Positions 58,101 through 64,000 of a stretch of DNA of 64,000 bases are shown here, in pieces. A program made the position numbers and the translations under genes. Within the stretch, counting starts at the first letter, position 1; every line of letters starts with the position of its first letter. The notes under the pieces were generated by a model. It did no database searches, was not told the DNA's origin, and saw only the letters and a list, made by a program, of their open reading frames with translations. Source of the stretch: an uncultured Alcanivorax sp. GTDB taxonomy: Bacteria; Pseudomonadota; Gammaproteobacteria; Pseudomonadales; Alcanivoracaceae. The stretch lies in NCBI RefSeq assembly GCF_947258575.1, contig NZ_CAMYIV010000002.1, forward strand, positions 406,382 to 470,381, given 5' to 3'.

Positions 58101-58850
58101 TCAGAGTGCGATGCGCGCTCCAATCACAGCAAACCAATCTGCTGTACTGCCGCCGTCCGCTTCGGCAAAGTCGGCACTATCGCCGTATTTGCGCTCATGC
58201 ACCACGCCCACATAAGGCGAGAACGCACGGTCGATCAGATCATAGCTCAACCTGAGTCCGGTTTCGGTAGAAACCAGTCCTTTACCAACGCCAATTTCCC
58301 GGTCCTCGCTAAACGCAACCGTGGCATCCAGCGTTGCCGCCAGAATCCAGTAGTTGGTGAGAAGCAGCTCGTACTCTGCATCCAGTTCGGCTGACGTATC
58401 GCCATCCTTACTGACATACAGGTTTGCATCGATCTCAAACCATTGGGGAGCCAGCCCGGCTACACCGAGAACGGCATATGTACGGTCCGGCCCCTCGGGC
58501 GTATCGAAACGTACGCCCGCTTTGGCGTCGAAGAACTTGGAGATGGGGATCTGGCCGACCAGCTGGTTTTCCAGTGTTTCGTAGGCCTGCTCCTCTATCT
58601 CGTACTCCCCGGTTGTGAGCAACCGGACTTTGAACTCGTCGGTGCCATAGAAAGCATCCGCATTCCAGACGCCCAGTTCCTCGTCATCGTCGCTGTAGCG
58701 GTATTCAAACTCCTCGAATTGAACACCCCAGGTTGTGAGCGGCTGTTTACGAGCGGTGGTGTCGGAGATCATTTCCTGAGCTGTCACCGCCGTTGAGACA
58801 CCAATAGAGGCAAGGAAGCTGACTGCGACAATTGATCGAATACAGCTCAT
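58101..58850 (-). CDS. copB: copper resistance outer membrane protein CopB
   Basis: 249 aa. Signal peptide to about residue 24 (STAVTAQE). The rest matches the CopB/PcoB barrel: FEEFEYRYSDDDEELGVWNADAFYGTD, AGVRFDTPEGPDRTYAVLGVAGLAPQW, ATVAFSEDREIGVGKGLVSTETGLRLSYD and YVGVVHERKYGDSADFA. It lacks the Met-rich N-terminal repeat common in longer CopB forms. Outer membrane. Overlaps copA (multicopper oxidase) by 4 bp. Confidence 0.92.
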   Translation of the reverse strand: MSCIRSIVAVSFLASIGVSTAVTAQEMISDTTARKQPLTTWGVQFEEFEYRYSDDDEELGVWNADAFYGTDEFKVRLLTTGEYEIEEQAYETLENQLVGQIPISKFFDAKAGVRFDTPEGPDRTYAVLGVAGLAPQWFEIDANLYVSKDGDTSAELDAEYELLLTNYWILAATLDATVAFSEDREIGVGKGLVSTETGLRLSYDLIDRAFSPYVGVVHERKYGDSADFAEADGGSTADWFAVIGARIAL

Positions 58851-60628
58851 ACCTCACCTCCATCTTTGGCAATCACGTCTGTTTTGGCCTGCGTCGACTC
58901 TGGCCCACCTTCAACAATGACCTTGCGGAACATACCAGCGGCCGCGTGATAGGACAGGTGACAGTGGAACGCCCACTGACCGGGCGCGTCGACCTCGGTT
59001 TCCATGTAAACGGTGGTGCCGGGCTGCACACTGACCGTGTGTTTGATCGGGTTCCACTGGCCTGCGCCAACATCAAGGATGGACCACATACCGTGCAGGT
59101 GCATGGGGTGAGTCATCATGGTTTCGTTGACAAACTTGAAACGGACCCGCTCACCGTATTTGAGACGAATCGGATCGGCGTCTTCATACTTGACGCCATT
59201 AATGCTCCAGGTATACCGCTCCATATTGCCGGTCAAACGAAGCTCAATTTCCCGGGTCGGCTCGCGAACTTCATACAACGGATCCTGAGCCTTCAGGTCA
59301 GCGTAAGAGAGGAACTTTCCGCCATTGGCAGCTTTGGGCATGAGGCCACTGCCCTTGGCGTAAAAAGGATCGCTTTTTTCTTCTGTCCCCATCGCCATGG
59401 AACCATGGTCCATGCCGGACATGCCCGAATGATCCATATCTTTCATGTTGGAATGATCCATACCTTCCATATTGGAATGATCCATGCTGCCCATGTTGGA
59501 GTGGTCCATCCCGGACATATCTCCCGAGCTGCTCATATCCATGTTCCCATGATCCATGCCAGACATGCTGCCATGGTCCATACCGGGCATACCGCTCATA
59601 TCAGCCATGGTCAGACGCGCTGGTTCACGCATTGGTGGCACAGACCCTTCCATACCCTTTTCGGGGGCCAGCGTCGCTCTTGCATAGCCTGAACGTCCCA
59701 TGGATTCGGCAAAAATGGTATAAGCCTGCTCATCTTTCGGGCGCACGATCACATCGTAGGTTTCCGCTACACCGATCCGGAACTCGTCCACACTGACCGG
59801 CTGAACGTTGTTGCCATCAGCCTGGACAACCGTCATATCCAGACCGGGAATCCGGATGTCGAAGTAGGTCATCGCCGAAGAGTTGATAAAACGCAGCCGG
59901 ATGCGCTCGCCCGGCTCAAAGAGTCCGGTCCAGTTCTGGTCCGGCCCTTTACCATTGATCAGGCCCGTAAAGCCATGCACGTCTTCGACGTCTGCTTTCA
60001 TCATGCGCATGCCACCCCAGGCCATGCGATCCCGAACTGTGTTCATAAAACCGTTCTCGGACACATCCGAGAAAAACTCGCCCACGGTCTGCTGATCGCG
60101 GTTGTAATAATCAGTCATCATTTTCAAGTTGCGCATGATGCGATCACCGGAATGCGGGTGTTTGTCGGTCAATTGGACGACGTATTCGCGGTCGTAACGG
60201 AACGGTTCACGCCCCTCGGGTTCGATAACGATGGAACCGTAGGCGCCATCCGGCTCCTGAAAACCAGAGTGGCTGTGGAACCAGTAGGTGCCCGCTTGCT
60301 GGATGGGAAATTCGTAGGTAAAGGTTTCACCCGGCTTGATGCCCGGGAAACTGATACCTGGTACTCCATCCTGATCGAAAGGAAGGATCAGACCGTGCCA
60401 GTGAATGGACGTCATCTCATCCAGATTGTTGGTCACGTTGATCCTGACGTTTTCGCCTTCTTTGAAGCGCATCACCGGCCCCGGAGATACGCCATTGTAT
60501 CCAATGCCTTCTTTCACGAAATCGCCAGTATCAATTTTTACCCGGTCGACCGTCAGGTCGTACTCACCAGCCATAACCATGGCTGGCATCAGCAGGCTTA
60601 AAAGTCCTGTCAGTAGGCGTGTTTTCAT
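58847..60628 (-). CDS. copA: Met-rich multicopper oxidase CopA/PcoA type
   Basis: 593 aa. Three cupredoxin domains with copper ligands in HWHG (76-79), WFHSH (116-120), HPMHLHG and HCHLSYHAAAGM. A Met/His-rich insert at about 341-413 repeats MDHSNM/MDHGSM-like units, as in copper-oxidising CopA. The signal peptide is Sec-like (MKTRLLTGLLSLLMPAMVMA) with no twin-arginine motif, which is unusual because CopA proteins are commonly Tat exported. Oxidises Cu(I) in the periplasm. Confidence 0.93.
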   Translation of the reverse strand: MKTRLLTGLLSLLMPAMVMAGEYDLTVDRVKIDTGDFVKEGIGYNGVSPGPVMRFKEGENVRINVTNNLDEMTSIHWHGLILPFDQDGVPGISFPGIKPGETFTYEFPIQQAGTYWFHSHSGFQEPDGAYGSIVIEPEGREPFRYDREYVVQLTDKHPHSGDRIMRNLKMMTDYYNRDQQTVGEFFSDVSENGFMNTVRDRMAWGGMRMMKADVEDVHGFTGLINGKGPDQNWTGLFEPGERIRLRFINSSAMTYFDIRIPGLDMTVVQADGNNVQPVSVDEFRIGVAETYDVIVRPKDEQAYTIFAESMGRSGYARATLAPEKGMEGSVPPMREPARLTMADMSGMPGMDHGSMSGMDHGNMDMSSSGDMSGMDHSNMGSMDHSNMEGMDHSNMKDMDHSGMSGMDHGSMAMGTEEKSDPFYAKGSGLMPKAANGGKFLSYADLKAQDPLYEVREPTREIELRLTGNMERYTWSINGVKYEDADPIRLKYGERVRFKFVNETMMTHPMHLHGMWSILDVGAGQWNPIKHTVSVQPGTTVYMETEVDAPGQWAFHCHLSYHAAAGMFRKVIVEGGPESTQAKTDVIAKDGGEV

Positions 60629-60716
60629 CTTTTTCTTACTCCAAACTGCACTTCGTTGAAGCAGGGCTGGAAAACAGTCCCAACCCGTGCATTCGCGGGG
60701 TTGTCAGTACGCCGGT

Positions 60717-61250
60717 TTACTCAAAGTTAACGTCACCGTACATGCCGGCCTGGTAGTGGCCTGGCACGTTGCATGCGAACTCAATGTCGCCTTTTTCCGT
60801 AAACTTCCAGACAACTTCCTTGCTCTGTCCGGGCTCAAGCAACACGCTGTTTGGATCGTCATGCTTCATGGTTTTTCCGTTGCCCATGTCCATGCTCATC
60901 ATGTCGTGATTCAGCTTCCCGCCCTGAATCACGCCGTGCTCTACCATCATCATCATTTCCTCCTGATGCCCCTCATGCATCTCAGGTGTGCCGATGTTGA
61001 ACTCGTGAACGAGGTTCCCCTTGTTCTCCACCACGAACCGCACCGTTTCCCCGGGGCTTACGATGATTGATTCCGGTTCATAGTAATTGTCGTACATTTC
61101 GACTGTTATGGTTCGGCTGGCCTCTGAGGCTTTGCCGGGCTCACCACTCGCAGCGCCGTGATCATGTCCTCCACCATGGGTTCCAGCGGCAAAGGTGGTC
61201 GCCGACAATAAGATAGTTGCGGCAGCAACGAGGAATTTTGATACGGTCAT
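60717..61250 (-). CDS. copper-binding cupredoxin (CopI-like)
   Basis: 177 aa. Signal peptide to about residue 22, a His-rich start (GTHGGGHDHG), then a plastocyanin-like fold with type 1 copper ligands in NLVHEF (His) and ACNVPGHYQAGM (Cys, His, Met). A Met/His-rich loop (MHEGHQEEMMMMVEHG) sits between. Periplasmic copper tolerance protein. GGAG lies seven bases before the ATG. First gene of the copI-copA-copB unit, divergent from copRS. Confidence 0.88.
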   Translation of the reverse strand: MTVSKFLVAAATILLSATTFAAGTHGGGHDHGAASGEPGKASEASRTITVEMYDNYYEPESIIVSPGETVRFVVENKGNLVHEFNIGTPEMHEGHQEEMMMMVEHGVIQGGKLNHDMMSMDMGNGKTMKHDDPNSVLLEPGQSKEVVWKFTEKGDIEFACNVPGHYQAGMYGDVNFE

Positions 61251-61298
61251 ATATCTTCTCCTTTGAACAGCTTTGGCCCTGAGGGCCGGGTTGTCTCA

Positions 61299-61349
61299 CT
61301 CAAAACTTGAGCAATATCCAGAAGCGGTTGCTACCATCGCTCAGCAACC
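61299..61349. promoter_or_regulatory. inverted repeats in the divergent cupredoxin-copR region
   Basis: CTCAA-AAC-TTGAG (61299-61311) and GGTTGCT-N10-AGCAACC (61326-61349) lie between the divergent transcripts and are candidate CopR sites. I see no textbook cop-box repeats. Confidence 0.35.
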
Positions 61350-61453
61350 TGAATCCAGGCTGAAAATCGGAATTATTTTTTGTTCTGGCACAATTCAGCT
61401 TGGGCAGCGACACTGACGGACTCTGATGCTCAATTTAGAAAGGCAGTTCAGGA

Positions 61454-62122
61454 ATGAGATTACTTCTGGTGGAAGATGACTACCTGCTGACAAATGGGCT
61501 AAGCGCCCAACTGGAAAAGGCCGGTTTCAGCGTGGATACCGCCCGTACAGCGCGGGAAGCCCGGCACCTCGGGCAGCAGGAAAGTTACCGCGCCGGTATT
61601 CTTGACCTGGGCCTGCCCGACGGCAACGGCCTGGACGTACTGAAACAGTGGCGGACGCATAAGGTCAGTTTCCCGGTGTTGATCCTGACCGCCAGGGGAG
61701 ACTGGCAGGACAAGGTCAATGGCTTGAAGGCCGGCGCCGATGATTACCTCGCGAAGCCTTTCCAGACCGAAGAGCTGATTGCCCGACTTCACGCCATCGT
61801 CCGGCGAAGCGAAGGCAGAATAATGGATACCCTGACAGCGGGCCGGTTCGAGCTGGACGAAAATCGCCAGACGTTAAGGGCCGGTGACGAGACCGAACAT
61901 AGCCTGACCGGTACGGAGTTCCGTTTGCTCCGATGTCTGATGAGTCGTCCCGGGCAGGTTTTCTCGAAAGAACAGCTTCTCGACCAGCTATACAGCATCG
62001 ACGACATACCCAGCGAGAACGTGATCGAAGCGTATGTGCGGCGGCTCAGGAAGCTGGTGGGACCGGACACCATCAAGACCCGACGTGGTCAGGGGTACCT
62101 GTTCGATGCCGATAGCCGTTAG
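61454..62122 (+). CDS. copR: OmpR-family response regulator CopR-like
   Basis: 222 aa. Receiver domain with acidic pocket VEDD (about 6-9), phospho-acceptor Asp51 (ILDLGLPDG) and Lys in LAKPFQ; a winged-helix DNA-binding domain follows (TGTEFRLLRCLM, VIEAYVRRLRKLVG). Place beside copper genes supports a CopR/PcoR role, although the protein also resembles QseB/PmrA types. Overlaps the sensor kinase by 17 bp. Confidence 0.9.
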   Translation: MRLLLVEDDYLLTNGLSAQLEKAGFSVDTARTAREARHLGQQESYRAGILDLGLPDGNGLDVLKQWRTHKVSFPVLILTARGDWQDKVNGLKAGADDYLAKPFQTEELIARLHAIVRRSEGRIMDTLTAGRFELDENRQTLRAGDETEHSLTGTEFRLLRCLMSRPGQVFSKEQLLDQLYSIDDIPSENVIEAYVRRLRKLVGPDTIKTRRGQGYLFDADSR

Positions 62123-63476
62123 ACCTCGCTCAGTCAGGGGGATGCTCCTGATTCTGCTGCTTCCGGCCGGCATTGGTCTGATGGCACTGGCTTGGATCAT
62201 CCATGGGGCCTTGCTGGAGAGGATGACCATGGACTTAGTAGAACGCCGCTTGAAAGATGAGGTAGCTTTTCTGGAACACCAGATCCGCCAATCCGGTGGC
62301 CAGATTGATACACTCCAGACCGGCGACTATTTTCAGGAAGTGCTCCTCCACGCCTTCGCCATCGCCATCGCTTCTCCGTCTGGGCAGTCCATCTCACCGG
62401 AGACCTGGACTCCGATTCTGAGGCCGTTGCTCACCTCCGGGCAGGAGGGAGCCGTGAGAGCCAGGGATGCTGAGGTACCAGCTGCGCCTTCCCAAATGCT
62501 TGGGTATCGCCGTGCCTTCACGGTCGACGGAAACCCCTTCGTGATCATTGTTGCCGAGGATATGGAGGCGCTTCATCGGAGCCAGGCCAAACTCCATATC
62601 TGGACTGCCGTCGTCTCGGTTTTACTGGTCATTCTGATGATCGGGAGCATATGGCTGGGAATCACTCTGGCCCTGCGGTCAATAGCGGGCCTTCAGATGA
62701 ACCTGAAAAAACTTCAGTCAGGCGAGCTCTCCCGTATTAACGCAGACGGCCCGGAGGAGTTCCAGCCCCTCGTCCGGCAACTCAATCGACTGCTGGATTC
62801 ACTGGATGACCGGCTGGAACGCTCCCGTGACGCACTTGCCAACCTTTCCCACAGCGTGAAAACCCCCATAGCGGCTGTCAGACAGATCCTGGAAGACACC
62901 AGTCGCCCGCTCGATGAGAAGCTGAGATGGGAAATGGCGGCGCGCCTCGACGACATAGATGCTCAGCTTGAGGCCGAAATGCGGCGAAGCCGGTTTGCGG
63001 GTCCACAGGTCGGCCAAAGTGTATGTCCGATCAAACAGGCCCGGGATCTGCTGTGGATGCTTGGCCGCCTCTACCCCGATAAATCTTTTGAATTGTCAAC
63101 GGATCTGCCTGAAAACCATCGCTGGCCTGTCGAGGAGCATGATCTGAACGAAATCCTTGGCAACTTGCTGGATAACGCAGGCAAATGGTCATCCCGCTGG
63201 GTGGAGCTCACGCTGAGTGAAGATCAAGAGCAGTTAAAAATTATCATCAGCGACGACGGAGCGGGCGTATCAGAAACAGCCCACTCACAATTGGGCAAGC
63301 GAGGATTGAGGCTGGACGAGCAAACACCCGGTCATGGATTGGGGCTGGCTATTGTCCACGCAATAGTTGAGCGTTATCAGGGACAGGTTCATTACACGTC
63401 CAGTAAGGTAGGAGGCCTTACTGCAGTTGTTGTAATCCCTGGTTCTGATCGATTCGGCGACCGGTCAGACAACTGA
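62106..63476 (+). CDS. copS: sensor histidine kinase CopS-like
   Basis: 456 aa from the ATG at 62106; the longer frame upstream lies within copR. Two membrane segments (about 11-33 and 166-190) flank a periplasmic sensor domain of about 130 residues. His249 in LSHSVKTPIAAV is the phosphorylated residue, as in PhoQ/PcoS-type kinases; N box NEILGNLLDNAGKWS, then DDGAGV and GHGLGLAI. Likely senses periplasmic Cu. Confidence 0.9.
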   Translation: MPIAVRPRSVRGMLLILLLPAGIGLMALAWIIHGALLERMTMDLVERRLKDEVAFLEHQIRQSGGQIDTLQTGDYFQEVLLHAFAIAIASPSGQSISPETWTPILRPLLTSGQEGAVRARDAEVPAAPSQMLGYRRAFTVDGNPFVIIVAEDMEALHRSQAKLHIWTAVVSVLLVILMIGSIWLGITLALRSIAGLQMNLKKLQSGELSRINADGPEEFQPLVRQLNRLLDSLDDRLERSRDALANLSHSVKTPIAAVRQILEDTSRPLDEKLRWEMAARLDDIDAQLEAEMRRSRFAGPQVGQSVCPIKQARDLLWMLGRLYPDKSFELSTDLPENHRWPVEEHDLNEILGNLLDNAGKWSSRWVELTLSEDQEQLKIIISDDGAGVSETAHSQLGKRGLRLDEQTPGHGLGLAIVHAIVERYQGQVHYTSSKVGGLTAVVVIPGSDRFGDRSDN

Positions 63477-63706
63477 CACCTTCACCCTCCATTCTCTATG
63501 CTTCAAGTCAAATTCATCAATAGTTGGGATGATGATTTGGAGTCTCGTCCAGCCTGTTCAATCTCGACCGCCCTATAATGAGCTTTTCCTGAAGGATACT
63601 GAATCTACACCCACTAACACTACTTGCTCTACTTGCAACCCAAAACAGCAAACCGATGCTTTTGATCATGAATTTTACACTCCCCCCCCCTTTCACTGCA
63701 TGCCAG
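63477..63706 (+). other. spacer after copS
   Basis: No credible gene. An 89-codon frame at 63529 crosses the terminator and is rejected. A run of nine C is at 63682-63690. Confidence 0.5.
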
Positions 63707-63729
63707 AGCCCGCCTTGTGCGGGCTTTTT
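63707..63729 (+). terminator. terminator downstream of copRS
   Basis: AGCCCGC-CTTGT-GCGGGCT, a 7-bp stem followed by TTTTT. The 230-bp distance from copS suggests it came from another gene or ends a long copRS message. Confidence 0.75.
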
Positions 63730-63730
63730 C

Positions 63731-63844
63731 ATGCCGTTTTGGAGTTTCTATGGATATTCGAGCGAGCTGGGCCTGTACCACGTACAGGGCTACGTTAAGC
63801 CTGAGGAGATTATCAGTACGGCGGCCACCATTTTGTATGGCTGA
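63731..63844 (+). pseudogene. possible N-terminal remnant of a RadC/JAB-domain protein
   Basis: 37 codons: the text GLYHVQGYVKPEEIISTAATILYG looks like the entry of element-borne RadC proteins (a short lead, then a two-turn helix ending in A..IL) but stops at TGA. No ribosome site is visible and the match is from memory only. Confidence 0.25.
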
Positions 63845-63942
63845 AAGGTGTCTAGCAAACCGGTGGCGATTCAGTTGATCTTACCTTTGCATGAGAGTGA
63901 GACAGACCGGCATCTCATCGGATTATCTGGTTGATGCTTCAC

Positions 63943-64000
63943 CTACTGCTGGTGCATGTTTCCTTCGCTAATTCCAGCAAGAACCCCACACGCCTCAACT
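63943..64000 (-). CDS. C-terminus of a MerR-family regulator (cut by window edge)
   Basis: 18 codons (VEACGVLAGISEGNMHQQ) read to a TAG at 63943. They match the MerR remnant at 53754 almost word for word (VDACGVLAGISEG), so this is the metal-loop end of a CadR/PbrR-type regulator whose body lies to the right. Whether it is intact cannot be seen here. Confidence 0.6.
   Translation of the reverse strand, partial: VEACGVLAGISEGNMHQQ

Noticed and set aside
63529..63798. 89-aa open frame after copS
   Set aside because: Crosses the terminator at 63707 and the C run, and has no family features.

Overview
The window reads as chromosome of a marine-type gammaproteobacterium. Gene content and protein style (Anr-type FNR, HemN, a full ccoNOQP-ccoGHIS set, MetH, three-gene PntAA/PntAB/PntB) resemble Alcanivorax/Pseudomonas relatives; the genus is an inference. 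Genes are dense, often overlap by 4 bp (ATGA/GTGA), and GC is high except in the transposase block at 42.5-46.4 kb.

Layout. 1-11.3 kb: a partial gene, a CocE-type lipoprotein hydrolase, a three-gene run (DUF1461 membrane protein, PEP-synthase-like protein lacking its catalytic His, DUF2189 membrane protein), metH on the other strand, then mscS and a DUF481 outer-membrane protein. 11.4-14.9 kb: a MITE-like repeat, the pnt transhydrogenase operon and a paired-REP repeat. 14.9-28 kb: housekeeping and stress genes (ABC1 kinase, alpha/beta hydrolase, DUF2236 oxygenase-like protein, Prc protease, SpmA-SpmB fusion, AlkB, CorA, MBL hydrolase, YaaA, USP, Anr). 28-38 kb: microaerobic respiration: anr, hemN, then the cbb3 oxidase assembly genes ccoS/I/H/G and structural genes ccoP/Q/O/N, with class II FNR boxes before hemN and ccoN. 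38-42.4 kb: an RND efflux pump and its adaptor.

42.5 kb onward is accessory DNA. A Tn554-like transposase module (two tyrosine recombinases plus a TnpC-like DNA-binding protein, preceded by an undescribed 52-aa ORF) is followed by a copper-resistance block: CusCBA-like pump with two CusF-like domains fused to CusB, a Cys/Met-rich periplasmic protein behind a MerR-type promoter (19-bp spacer), a CopA-type P1B ATPase, an APC permease, CopB, a Met-rich multicopper oxidase, a cupredoxin, and a divergent CopRS-like two-component system. Fragments mark repeated rearrangement: an Ig-like C-terminal remnant, a MerR C-terminal remnant, a frameshifted DUF302 gene, and a possible RadC-like remnant. A second MerR C-terminus enters at the right edge.

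Working model: copper uptake and loading serve the cbb3 oxidase in the core (CcoI, SafE-like protein), while the imported block detoxifies copper by periplasmic oxidation (CopA/CopB/cupredoxin), cytoplasmic export (P1B ATPase) and transenvelope efflux (CusCBA). No tRNA, rRNA or CRISPR array was seen. The features with most claim to novelty are the transposase leader ORF, the His-less PEP-utiliser with its membrane partners, and the Trp-to-Met double CusF module.
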